Below, piece after piece: positions 18,392 to 27,464 of a stretch of DNA of 64,000 nt (the first letter of the stretch is position 1; each line of letters begins with the position of its first letter). This DNA comes from DATARH01 sp050246595. Its GTDB lineage: Bacteria; Pseudomonadota; Alphaproteobacteria; ATCC43930; CGMCC-115725. The notes below the pieces were generated by a model. The model did no database searches. It was not told the DNA's origin and worked only from the letters and a program-made list of their open reading frames with translations. The DNA is taken from NCBI GenBank assembly GCA_050246595.1, contig JBFWVT010000001.1:124001-188000 (forward strand), read 5' to 3'. The translations under genes and the position numbers were made by a program.

Positions 18392-21300
18392 CTAGCTCTG
18401 CCCGCCCGCCTTGGCGAGCACGCGGAGAATGCCGGTGAGCGGGATCGACACCCAGTCCGGCCGGTTGGCCAGTTCGTAATTCACCTCGTAGACGGCCTTT
18501 TCGAGCGTGAAGAAATCGATCAACGCCTTCCCCTGCAATTTGTTGGCCGGAAACACGGGCGAGCCGCGCGTCGTCTTGCGATAGGCGGCGCGGAAGCCGG
18601 CGACGGCGCGCTGGCGCCAGGATTCGGCGAGTTCGGCGGCGCGCGGCACCGAGGCGGGACGGGTTTCGGCGATCTGCCGCACCGCCGCGCTGGCGGCGTA
18701 ATCAAACGAGCGGATCATCCCGGCGACATCGCGCAACGGCGAATTCTTGCGCCGCCGCAGCGCCACCGGGCGCGACGGTTCGCCCTCGAAATCGATGATG
18801 TGGAAATCGTTCTGCACCGCGAGCACCTGGCCCAGGTGATAGTCGCCGTGGTGCCGGCACTTGACCGCGGCGACATTGTCGGGCGCCAGTTGCCGGATCG
18901 CCTCGTCCAGCCGCTCGCCGGCCTCGATGACCTGATCGGCGAGGTCGCGCACCGGTTCGGCCAGCCGATCGCGGCTTGCGCGCAACCGGGCGAACATATC
19001 CGCTGCCGATTCCCGCAACTCGCGCCGCCATGCGGCGATATCGTCCGATGTCAGCGGCTCCGGCGCAAAGGCCGGGTCGTCGCCGCCGAATTCGGCCAGG
19101 GCGCGGTGCATCTCGCCGGTGCGCAGCCCGAGCTGCCGCGCCAGGCCGAGAAAGAAATGATCCGCATCGGGCAGCTCGACATCCCGGTCGGGCGGCGCCG
19201 CGCCGGGGGCGGCCTCGTTCAGAGCGTCGTCGAGATAGCGCGATAGATAGTTGAGCGCCATCGTCCAGCCGTCGCCCTGGTTGCGGACAAACGCATACAG
19301 CACACCGATCGCGATCGTTGCTTGCGCTTCTTCGGCCTCCCCTTGCGCCCGCAGCGACATCTCGATCGTGCCGAGCAGCGGCGGCGTATTGGCGAAACCG
19401 GCACGCTCGACAAGAAACCGGCCCATCTCGATCTCCGGATGCACTCCGGGCTGCAACCGGCGGAAAACCTTCAGGACCGCGTATTCCTCGAACAGCACCG
19501 AGCTGTTCGACTGCTCGGCCCCGAGGCGCCGCACGACAAGCCGCTCGGGCTGCGCCGCCTCAGCGAAGAGCGGCGTCTGCCGGAACCGGATCGCGTCGTT
19601 GCCGCCATCCCCGGTATTGAGGGCGAGATCGGCCTGGCGCTCGATCGCGTCGAGCAGCGCCAGCGCGAACCCGTCTTGCGAGACGGCCTCGACCAGCGCG
19701 CCCTCGCGGCGGAACTGGCGCAGTTCGGCCAAGGTGACCGGCAACAACGTATTGCGCAGCTCGCTGCCCGAGGGCGACCAGCACACGGCCAGCGGCAGAG
19801 CATAATACTGCCGTTCGCCGCCGGACAGCGACGCCTCGATCACCTGCATCAGATAGCCCGAAGGCCGGATATCGGCCGCCTCGCCCGGTGCGGCCGGCAA
19901 CTCGCCCCGCCCCAGCACGCGCGCCGAGCGTATCCTCTGATCCTTGGCGCCGAACCAGCGCTGCCGCGGCAGAAACGCCGGGATCACGTCGCGTTCGAGC
20001 TGCGGCAGGTTGTGCCTTGTGAACAGATCGTGCCAGCCATGCGGCATGACCAGCGTGACAAACTCCGGCCCGTCCGTCTCGACCGCCTCGCTTTCGGCGG
20101 TCGCGGCCAGCTCGAACCAGAAAAAGCTGTGCCCCTGCAAGGTCAGCCGGTACGGGTTGTCGCCGACCGCCGGGAACTCGCTGCGGCCCAGCACCTCGAT
20201 GACGCGCCGGCCGCGGAAATCCGATAGATCGAGTTCGACCGCCTGCGCCGTGCGCGCCAGATTGGCGACGACCAGGATCGCCTCGCCGTCATATTCGCGC
20301 AGATAGGCGATGACCTTGCGGTTGCTCGGATACAGAAACCGCAAGGTGCCGCGCCCGAACGATTGCCGCGTCCGGCGCGCCGCGATCAGCCGCTTGGTCC
20401 AGTTCAGCAGCGACCCCGGCGAGCGCGTCTGCGCTTCGACATTGACCGCCTCGAACCCGTAGACCGGGTCCATGATCGGCGGCAGATACAGGCCTGCCGG
20501 GTCGGCGCGCGAGAACCCGCCGTTGCGGTCCGGCGACCATTGCATCGGGGTGCGCACCCCGTCGCGATCGCCGAGAAAGATGTTGTCGCCCATGCCGATC
20601 TCGTCGCCGTAATAGAGCACCGGCGTTCCGGGCATCGACAGCAGCAGCCCTTTCAGCAGCTCGATCTTGCGCCGGTCGTTTTCCATCAGCGGCGCGAGGC
20701 GGCGGCGGATGCCGAGATTGATGCGGGCGCGGCGATCGGCAGCGTAGTAATTCCACAGATAGTCGCGCTCGCGGTCGGTCACCATTTCGAGCGTCAGCTC
20801 GTCATGGTTGCGCAGAAAGATCGCCCACTGGCAGGTGTCCGGGATCTCCGGCGTCTGTCGCATGATGTCGGTGATCGGGTGCCGGTCCTCGGTCGCGACC
20901 GCCATGTAGATGCGCGGCATCAGCGGAAAGTGGAACGCCATGTGGCATTCGTCGCCGCTGCCGAAATATTGCAGCACATCCTCGGGCCACTGGTTGGCTT
21001 CGGCGAGCAGCATGCGGCCGCCATAGCTTCTGTCCAGTTCGGCGCGCAGCCGCCGCAGCACTTCGTGCGTCTCGGGCAGGTTCTCGTTGTTCGTGCCCTC
21101 GCGCTCGATCAGGTACGGCACGGCGTCGAGGCGCAGCCCGTCCACTCCGAGATCGAGCCAGAATTTCATGACATTGACGATCGCGCGGAACACCCGCGGA
21201 TTGTCGAAATTGAGGTCGGGCTGGTGCGAATAGAAGCGATGCCAGTAATAGGCCTGCGCGACCGGGTCCCAGGTCCAGTTCGACTTCTCGGTATCGAGAA

Positions 21301-21802
21301 AGATGATCCTTGTTTCAAGGAATTTCTGGTCGGTGTCGCTCCAGACATAGAAATTGCGATAAGGCGATCCCGGCGGCGAAATCCGCGCGCGCTGAAACCA
21401 CGGATGCTGGTCGGACGTATGATTGACGACCAGCTCGGTGATGACGCGCAATTTGCGGCGATGCGCCTCGCGCACAAAGGCCCTGAAATCGGCCATCCTG
21501 CCATAGGCTGGATTGATGTCCTTATAGTCGGCGATGTCGTACCCGTCATCGCGCAATGGCGAGGGATAGAACGGCAGCAGCCACAGCGCCGTAACCCCGA
21601 GATCCTGAAGATAGTCAAGCCGCCGGGTCAGCCCCTCGAAATCGCCGATACCGTCATTGTTGGCGTCGAAAAAGGCCTTGATGTGCAACTGATAGATCAG
21701 CGCGTCCTTGTACCACAGCTTGTCGCCGCTGCCGGCCTGCGGGCGCACAAAGGTTTCCGCGGCCGACAGAACGCCGGTCGGCGCATCATCGGGCGGGGTC
21801 AT
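18392..21802 (-). CDS. treS: Trehalose synthase fused to maltokinase
   Basis: A 1136-residue fusion. The N-terminal 550 or so residues are TreS (maltose/trehalose interconversion): YQLHIKAFFDANNDGIGDF, ELVVNHTSDQHPWFQ, DGLRLDAVPYLIEREG, MLLAEANQWPEDVLQYFG and FLRNHDELTLEMVTDRERD. The C-terminal half is a Pep2-type maltokinase that makes maltose-1-phosphate: FLPRQRWFGAKDQRIR, SNSSVLFEEYAVLKVFRRL, and the kinase loop CRHHGDYHLGQVL with HIIDFEGEPSRPV (metal-binding Asp). Fusion of the two activities is known in many bacteria and feeds product straight to GlgE, whose gene is immediately upstream. Confidence 0.96.
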   Translation of the reverse strand: MTPPDDAPTGVLSAAETFVRPQAGSGDKLWYKDALIYQLHIKAFFDANNDGIGDFEGLTRRLDYLQDLGVTALWLLPFYPSPLRDDGYDIADYKDINPAYGRMADFRAFVREAHRRKLRVITELVVNHTSDQHPWFQRARISPPGSPYRNFYVWSDTDQKFLETRIIFLDTEKSNWTWDPVAQAYYWHRFYSHQPDLNFDNPRVFRAIVNVMKFWLDLGVDGLRLDAVPYLIEREGTNNENLPETHEVLRRLRAELDRSYGGRMLLAEANQWPEDVLQYFGSGDECHMAFHFPLMPRIYMAVATEDRHPITDIMRQTPEIPDTCQWAIFLRNHDELTLEMVTDRERDYLWNYYAADRRARINLGIRRRLAPLMENDRRKIELLKGLLLSMPGTPVLYYGDEIGMGDNIFLGDRDGVRTPMQWSPDRNGGFSRADPAGLYLPPIMDPVYGFEAVNVEAQTRSPGSLLNWTKRLIAARRTRQSFGRGTLRFLYPSNRKVIAYLREYDGEAILVVANLARTAQAVELDLSDFRGRRVIEVLGRSEFPAVGDNPYRLTLQGHSFFWFELAATAESEAVETDGPEFVTLVMPHGWHDLFTRHNLPQLERDVIPAFLPRQRWFGAKDQRIRSARVLGRGELPAAPGEAADIRPSGYLMQVIEASLSGGERQYYALPLAVCWSPSGSELRNTLLPVTLAELRQFRREGALVEAVSQDGFALALLDAIERQADLALNTGDGGNDAIRFRQTPLFAEAAQPERLVVRRLGAEQSNSSVLFEEYAVLKVFRRLQPGVHPEIEMGRFLVERAGFANTPPLLGTIEMSLRAQGEAEEAQATIAIGVLYAFVRNQGDGWTMALNYLSRYLDDALNEAAPGAAPPDRDVELPDADHFFLGLARQLGLRTGEMHRALAEFGGDDPAFAPEPLTSDDIAAWRRELRESAADMFARLRASRDRLAEPVRDLADQVIEAGERLDEAIRQLAPDNVAAVKCRHHGDYHLGQVLAVQNDFHIIDFEGEPSRPVALRRRKNSPLRDVAGMIRSFDYAASAAVRQIAETRPASVPRAAELAESWRQRAVAGFRAAYRKTTRGSPVFPANKLQGKALIDFFTLEKAVYEVNYELANRPDWVSIPLTGILRVLAKAGGQS

Positions 21803-21919
21803 GACGGTTCAACCAACGAAGACTTTGGCAATAGACCGAACAAATACTCCCCCCGACACACTTTCTACATCTCCTTAACTGTAATCACCGCGCGGGGCCG
21901 GCGGAACCGACAAGTCTCG

Positions 21920-24900
21920 CTAACCCGGAAGCACTCGGTACAGCAGCGCCGGGTTGATCTGCGGGTCGAGAACAAGGTGCTGCCGCTCGCCGCGCCAGGA
22001 CAGGACATGCCCGGTAAACGCCTCTTCGAGCCAAAATTCCTGGCCCGGATCGATTCCCCATTCGTGCAGCGGCAATGTGACATGCCCGCCATGCGCGCCA
22101 TACGGGTCCAGGTTGACGATTGCGATCACGATATTGCCGCGGTCGACCGACACCTTGGCGTAAGCCAGGATATTCGGGTCGGGGCAGTCGAGAAACCGCA
22201 GGTTCGTCAGTTCGTGCAGGGCCGGGTTGTCGCGCCGGAAACGGTTCAGGATTGCGACGTCGCGCTTGATGTGGCCGGGGCGGTCCCAGTCCCACACCTT
22301 GTATTCGTATTTCTCGGAATGCAGGTATTCCTCACGGCCCGGGATCGGTGTGTTCTCGCACAATTCGAACCCGTTATAGATGCCGTAGCACGGTGACAAA
22401 GTGCCGGCCAGCGCGAGCCGGATGCGGAACGCCGGCCGCCCGCCCTCCTGCAAAAACACCGGCAGGATGTCGGGCGTGTTGGCGAAGAAATTCGGCCGGA
22501 AATACTCTTTTCCCACTCCCTGCGTCAGCTCGGTCAGGTATTCGATCAGCTCGTCTTTCGTATTGCGCCAGGTGAAGTAGGTATAGGACTGCGTGAACCC
22601 GGCCTTGGCCAGCGCCCGCATCATCTTCGGCCTGGTAAACGCCTCCGACAGAAACACCGCGTCCGGGCAGCGCGCCTTGACCTCGCGGATCATCCATTCC
22701 CAGAACGGCACCGGTTTGGTATGCGGGTTGTCGACCCGGAAAATGCGCACCCCCTGATCGATCCAGAACAGCACGACATCGCGCAATTCGCGCCACAACC
22801 CGTCGCGGTCGGGGTTGTAGAAATCGACATTGACGATGTCCTCGTATTTTTTCGGCGGGTTCTCGGCGAATTTGATCGACCCGTCGGGGCGGTACTGGAA
22901 CCACTCCTTATGCTCGCGCACCCAGGGGTGGTCGGGAGCGCACTGGATCGCGAAATCGAGCGCGACCTCCATCCCGCGCTCGGCGCAGGCGGCGACAAAG
23001 CGGCGGAAATCGGCGAGCGTGCCGAGATCGGGATGCACCGCCTTGTGGCCGCCCTCCGCGGCGCCGATCGCGTAGGGACTGCCGGGATCGCCTTGTGTCG
23101 CGACGGTGCTGTTGTCCTTGCCCTTACGGTTGATCCGGCCGATCGGGTGGATCGGCACGAGATACACGACATCAAAGCCGAGCCCGGCGATCTCGTCGAG
23201 CCGCGCGATCATGTCGTCAAAGGTCGCGCTCTTGTTCGGGTCGGTGCCCTGGCTGCGCGGAAACATCTCGTACCACGCCGCGAACCGCGCCTCGACCCGG
23301 TCGCAGACCAGCTCCAGCTCGCGCGGATGGCGCACCTTGTCGGCCCGGTGGTCGGCGCGCGCCATCAGCCCGCGCAGCTCGTCGGACAGCATCAGCGCCG
23401 TCTGCCCGGCGGGGTCGGCCTTGTTGTATGTCTCGGCGATCGCGCGCAGCCGCACCTCATCGGCGCCCGCGGCGTGCCGGATCGCCTCCTCGACCAGAAG
23501 CTCTCCCTCGGCGAGTTCGAGCGCGATCTGCTGCCCGGCCTCCTGCTTTTTGACCAGATCGGCGCGCCAGCTCTCGAAATGGTCGGTCCAGGCCTCGACC
23601 GTATAGCGCCAGCGCCCGACCCGGTCCGGCCGGAAGTTTGCTCTCCAGCGGTCATTGTCGAAGAATGAGAACGGCGTTTCCTGCCACGCCTCGCCCTCGA
23701 AACCGTATTTGAGCACAGCCCTGATCTTGTCGTGCCCGTCGCGGAAAATATCGGCCCAGACCGTGACCTCATCGCCGACGACCCGCTTGATCGGATAGCG
23801 TCCGGCATCGATCTCGGGCCAGACATCCTCGATCAGGATGCGCGACTCGGGACGCCATTCCGGGCGGTGTCCGGGGTCGCGCCCGATATCCGGACACGGC
23901 GCGATCGGGACTAGCCGCACCGGGCGCGGCGCGGCGTGCAGCACCCGCACATCGAGCGGCGCGACTCGGAACCGCGCCGGCACCGGTTTTCCCCCATCCT
24001 CGGCCAGCGCGTCGGCGAGGACGAGACCGTCCTCGATCCAGTCCAGCCCGGCAGCCGACAGCAATCCCCGCAGCACCACCTCGCGCGGTTCGCGCTCCAG
24101 CGTGTTGACCAGGATCAGCGCGCAGTCGGCCCCGCTCTCGGTCTGGCGCAGCAGCACGAGAAGCGGGTCGTCGGGCGGCGACAGGCGGCGCTGCGGCCCC
24201 TCCTGGTTGAGCGCCGGGATCGACGCCTTCATGCGGTTGGCCGCGGCGATAAAGGATTGCAGGTCGAAGCGCGCCGGCTCCTTCTCCTCCTCGTCGCCGT
24301 TCGGCACGACCGAGATGCGCCGGGACCAGCCGAATTCGAACCCCATCGGCATCATGACGCCGGTCGAGAACGCGGCCGACAGCGCGTAGGCCTGCCGGTA
24401 GCGCGCCTCGATCTGGTCCTCCGGAAACCCGGCCGCCAGCAACTCGGTGACGAGCCGCTCGGTGTCGTGGCTCTCCGGAAACGCGATCGACGGGGCGATA
24501 TGGCGGAACTTCTCGTACTGATCGAGCAGCCATGAACTCTCGAAATCCCACCATTTCAGGCTGTTGAACAGATAGTCGAAACCGGCCCCGGCGAGCGCCA
24601 GCACCTCCTCCTCGCGCGCCCCCAGATTCTCGGCGCAGAACACGACATCGCGATCGCGCGTCTTGGCGGCATCGACCAGCCGGCGCCACACCGGGGCCGG
24701 CACCTTGTAGGCCGCATCGCAGCGAAAGCCGCGAAACCCGAGCCCGACATAATGGCGCACCAGCTCCTCGAAATACGCGACGATCTCGTCGCGCTGCGGT
24801 GGCCGGTAGTCGAGTTCGGCGAGATCGCCCCACACGGTCTTTTTTTTCGGGTCGTCGGGATCGACCGCAAAGGGCGACCGGATTTCGCCGCTGGCGTCGC

Positions 24901-25240
24901 GGGCGAACCATTGCGGCCGGCGCGCCGCCAGCTCGCTGTCCTTCGCCGTATGGTTGACGACGAGGTCCATGATGACGCGCAGCCCGTGCCCCGCGGCCGC
25001 TTTTGTAAAGCCGCGCAGCAGCTCGTCGTCGGTGCCGCGCGCAGCGCCGCGAAACCGTGGGTTCAGCCGGTAATAATCCTTTACGGCATAAAGGCTCCCG
25101 GAGAAGCCGGGATAATGAAACGGGTTGACATAGACCGCGGTGAACCCCATTGCGGCGACACGCGGCAGTTGCGCCGTCCAGTCTGCGATCGACCCGGCGA
25201 GGGTCGGAAACAGATTGTAGATGCGCAGCCCTTCCGTCAT
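21920..25240 (-). CDS. glgE: Maltose-1-phosphate maltosyltransferase with an extra N-terminal GH13 domain
   Basis: A 1106-residue protein, about 430 residues longer than classical GlgE. The C-terminal 660 or so residues are GlgE, which transfers maltose from alpha-maltose-1-phosphate to glucan: IEDVWPEIDAGRYPIKRVVG (the DUF3416-type N-domain), VDFYNPDRDGLWRELRDVV, FRVDNPHTKP (835-843; nucleophile Asp837), FLSEAFTRPKMM (acid Glu866; the 29-residue spacing matches S. coelicolor GlgE) and TWRNTKDELIEYL. The first 430 residues are a second GH13-like barrel with MDLVVNHTAKDSE, FRGFRCDAAYKVPAP, FCAENLGAREEE and FPESHDTERLV, so its acid/base residues look intact. The ATG at 25240 is chosen because the open frame further upstream is repetitive. 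Confidence 0.93.
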   Translation of the reverse strand: MTEGLRIYNLFPTLAGSIADWTAQLPRVAAMGFTAVYVNPFHYPGFSGSLYAVKDYYRLNPRFRGAARGTDDELLRGFTKAAAGHGLRVIMDLVVNHTAKDSELAARRPQWFARDASGEIRSPFAVDPDDPKKKTVWGDLAELDYRPPQRDEIVAYFEELVRHYVGLGFRGFRCDAAYKVPAPVWRRLVDAAKTRDRDVVFCAENLGAREEEVLALAGAGFDYLFNSLKWWDFESSWLLDQYEKFRHIAPSIAFPESHDTERLVTELLAAGFPEDQIEARYRQAYALSAAFSTGVMMPMGFEFGWSRRISVVPNGDEEEKEPARFDLQSFIAAANRMKASIPALNQEGPQRRLSPPDDPLLVLLRQTESGADCALILVNTLEREPREVVLRGLLSAAGLDWIEDGLVLADALAEDGGKPVPARFRVAPLDVRVLHAAPRPVRLVPIAPCPDIGRDPGHRPEWRPESRILIEDVWPEIDAGRYPIKRVVGDEVTVWADIFRDGHDKIRAVLKYGFEGEAWQETPFSFFDNDRWRANFRPDRVGRWRYTVEAWTDHFESWRADLVKKQEAGQQIALELAEGELLVEEAIRHAAGADEVRLRAIAETYNKADPAGQTALMLSDELRGLMARADHRADKVRHPRELELVCDRVEARFAAWYEMFPRSQGTDPNKSATFDDMIARLDEIAGLGFDVVYLVPIHPIGRINRKGKDNSTVATQGDPGSPYAIGAAEGGHKAVHPDLGTLADFRRFVAACAERGMEVALDFAIQCAPDHPWVREHKEWFQYRPDGSIKFAENPPKKYEDIVNVDFYNPDRDGLWRELRDVVLFWIDQGVRIFRVDNPHTKPVPFWEWMIREVKARCPDAVFLSEAFTRPKMMRALAKAGFTQSYTYFTWRNTKDELIEYLTELTQGVGKEYFRPNFFANTPDILPVFLQEGGRPAFRIRLALAGTLSPCYGIYNGFELCENTPIPGREEYLHSEKYEYKVWDWDRPGHIKRDVAILNRFRRDNPALHELTNLRFLDCPDPNILAYAKVSVDRGNIVIAIVNLDPYGAHGGHVTLPLHEWGIDPGQEFWLEEAFTGHVLSWRGERQHLVLDPQINPALLYRVLPG

Positions 25241-25741
25241 CGGCCCGTCCCTTGTCGTTGCCCCAAGCGTCTTGCCCCAAGCGTCTTGCCCCAAGCGTCT
25301 TGCCCCAAACAGCGCCGCCCCAAACAGCGCCACGATGTCATTGCGCCAGGAGGCCGCGTCGGCGCGCAGCCTCGGCCCGAGAAGAGATCCGCCGCACGGA
25401 GCTGCCGCCGGTCCGGGGGGGACCGTATCGGTCCCGTCCGCGACCGGCGGCATCGAACACCGCAACCTGCGATCCGCGACCCGATTTCTCGGACTGCGCC
25501 CCGATGCATCTACCCGGGATCGACATCGGGGCCGCGGCATACATTCCGCCGCGCAGAATTTGGTATGGCAGCGGGAAAAGATGCGGCTAGGCTCCTTTCC
25601 CCGCACGGTCGAACCGTGCCGTCGCAGATAGCTGCCCGTCAAACGCCCGGATTGCGGCCGAGTTCCCGGCTCCGGTTATTTTCTGTTAAATCCGGTCATA
25701 CGCCGTCGCGAACCGACACGAACGGTGCCGATCCGCAGCCG
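25241..25741. other. 500-base gap upstream of glgE with 14-bp tandem repeats
   Basis: No convincing gene. Directly upstream of glgE lie three exact tandem copies of GCCCCAAGCGTCTT (25260-25301, plus-strand reading) followed by two copies of GCCCCAAACAGCGCC (25302-25331). They would sit in the leader of the glgE transcript. The rest, between the repeats and the amidase stop, is GC-rich with several overlapping open frames but none with codon use or motifs of a real protein. The glucan-cluster promoter is expected here, but I see no clear -35/-10 pair. Confidence 0.6.
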
Positions 25742-27175
25742 TTACGAACGCCCCGGCAGCGGCACCGAGAGCGGCGGTCGGGTCAGGCGGAACTCGCCCG
25801 CCTGCTCAAAGGCATGACCGACGCGCAGCACGGCGGTTTCGTCAAACGGCTTGCCGGCGATCTGGAAGGCCAGCGGCAGCCCGTTCTCGAACCCGATCGG
25901 CACCGACATCGCCGGCAGCCCGGTGATGTTGTACGGCGCCGTGTACGAGGCGCGCTCAAAGGTCGCGTAGGTGCCGACCGCGTCGATGCGCGGCGCCGGA
26001 CCGGTCGAATTGGCGGAAACGATCGCGTCCACCCCGGCCAGCGCCTCGGCCATTTCCGCGCATAATTCGCGGCGCCGGCGGACGGCCTCGATGTAATCCG
26101 CCGCCGAGAGAAACGCGCCCAGTCCGATCCGCGCGAACATATGCCGCCCGAACAGATGCGGCCGCTCGCGGAAATCGCTCTCGTGCAGCGCATAGGCCTC
26201 GGCCATCATGATGACCCGGTTGGCGTCGGCGAAATCGAGCAGCGGCGACACCCGCAGATCGACCAGCCGCGCGCCAAGGCGCTCCAGCGAGCGGCAGGCC
26301 GCGTCAAAGGCCGCGGCATAGACCGATGACGGCGCGCTGTCCGGCCCGAAACCGGCCACCGCGTCCTGTTCGTGCCAGTGCCGGATCACGCCGATCCGCA
26401 TCCCGTCGAGCCGACCGGAGAGCGCCGCCCGGTAGTCGGGAACCGGCACGTCCGCCGAGGCCGGGTCGAGCGGGTCATGGGCCGCCAGCGCCTGCATCAT
26501 CAGCGCGCAATCCTCGACCGTGCGGGTCAGCGGTCCGCAATGATCGAGCGTGTAGGACAACGGAAACACGCCGCGCCGGCTGACCCGTCCGTAGGTCGGC
26601 TTCAGCCCGATCAGCCCGCAATAGGCGGCCGGGCCGCGGATCGAGCCGCCGGTATCCGACCCCATTCCGGCGGCGCAGAGATGCGCGCCGACCGCCGCCG
26701 CGGTGCCGCTCGACGAGCCGGCCGGGTAGTGCGCCGGGTTCCACGGGTTGCACGCCGGCGCAAACGGCAGCGTGACATCGGGGCCGCCGATCGCGAATTC
26801 GTGCGTCTCCTGCTTGCCGAGCAGGATCATTCCGGCGTCGCGCAGCCGCACCCAGCTCTCGGCATCCTCGTCCGGAACGTGGTCGAGATAGATTCGCGAC
26901 CCGGCCGTCGTGCGGATTCCCTTTGTCTTGTAGATGTCCTTCAGACCGATCGGGACGCCGTGCAGCGGGCCGCGCGGGCGCCCGTCGCGGATCTCGCGCT
27001 CGGCCCGGCGCGCCGCGTCCAGCGCCTCGTCGCGCAACACCAGCACATAGGAATGCAATTCGCCGTCGAGCGCGGCGATACGGTCGAGATAGGCCTCGGT
27101 CAGCGCGACCGGCGACAGACTGCCTCCGGCGATCGCGCGACCGGCTTCGGCGGCCGAGAGTTGCGTCGGGTCCAT
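25742..27175 (-). CDS. Amidase (amidase signature family)
   Basis: A 477-residue amidase of the GatA/AtzF/AtzE type. The Ser-cisSer-Lys triad regions are visible: GVPIGLKDIYKTKGIRTTAG (catalytic Lys), PAGSSSGTAAAVG (Gly/Ser-rich signature) and GMGSDTGGSIRGPAAYCGLI (nucleophile serine region), followed by IGLKPTYGRVSRRGVFPL. The substrate cannot be read from sequence; such enzymes hydrolyse small amides or ureido acids. ATG 27175 is used because the longer frame would need TTG. A small AtzG/GatC-like gene ends 11 bases upstream, a common arrangement for amidases that need a small structural partner. Confidence 0.9.
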   Translation of the reverse strand: MDPTQLSAAEAGRAIAGGSLSPVALTEAYLDRIAALDGELHSYVLVLRDEALDAARRAEREIRDGRPRGPLHGVPIGLKDIYKTKGIRTTAGSRIYLDHVPDEDAESWVRLRDAGMILLGKQETHEFAIGGPDVTLPFAPACNPWNPAHYPAGSSSGTAAAVGAHLCAAGMGSDTGGSIRGPAAYCGLIGLKPTYGRVSRRGVFPLSYTLDHCGPLTRTVEDCALMMQALAAHDPLDPASADVPVPDYRAALSGRLDGMRIGVIRHWHEQDAVAGFGPDSAPSSVYAAAFDAACRSLERLGARLVDLRVSPLLDFADANRVIMMAEAYALHESDFRERPHLFGRHMFARIGLGAFLSAADYIEAVRRRRELCAEMAEALAGVDAIVSANSTGPAPRIDAVGTYATFERASYTAPYNITGLPAMSVPIGFENGLPLAFQIAGKPFDETAVLRVGHAFEQAGEFRLTRPPLSVPLPGRS

Positions 27176-27185
27176 GGCCGCGCTC

Positions 27186-27398
27186 TCAGGGCTTCGGATG
27201 GACAAAGATGTGCGCCGGCTCGGCGGCGCGGTCGCGCGGTTTCCCGTCGCGGCTGCGGCGAACGCTGCCGCGGAGCCGCTCCAGAAACCGGGTGCCCTGG
27301 CGCAATTCCTCGAACCGCTCGGCGCCGATCCTCGCCGGGTCGAGACCCGCGCGCTCGGCCAGAAACGCGAAACGCTCCGGGGTCAATGGATCGGCCAT
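27186..27398 (-). CDS. Small AtzG/GatC-like protein preceding the amidase
   Basis: A 70-residue protein (start MADPLTPERFAFLAERAGLD, then a helical stretch FEELRQGTRFLERLRGSVRR, ending EPAHIFVHPKP). Two short helices and an EPAHxF tail are typical of small proteins that precede amidases and are related in size and layout to AtzG/GatC, which wrap around the amidase subunit and stabilise it. The function is inferred from position and layout, not from a firm sequence match. Confidence 0.65.
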   Translation of the reverse strand: MADPLTPERFAFLAERAGLDPARIGAERFEELRQGTRFLERLRGSVRRSRDGKPRDRAAEPAHIFVHPKP

Positions 27399-27464
27399 GG
27401 CGGTCCCCCTGCTCTCCCTGCTTGCGGCAGGAAGTCTACAGGCTCCGGCCTGCTCCTGTCTCCC

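Noticed and set aside
25260..25331. Possible CRISPR-like repeats
   Set aside because: The 14-15 bp units are directly abutting, with no spacers, so this is a simple tandem repeat.
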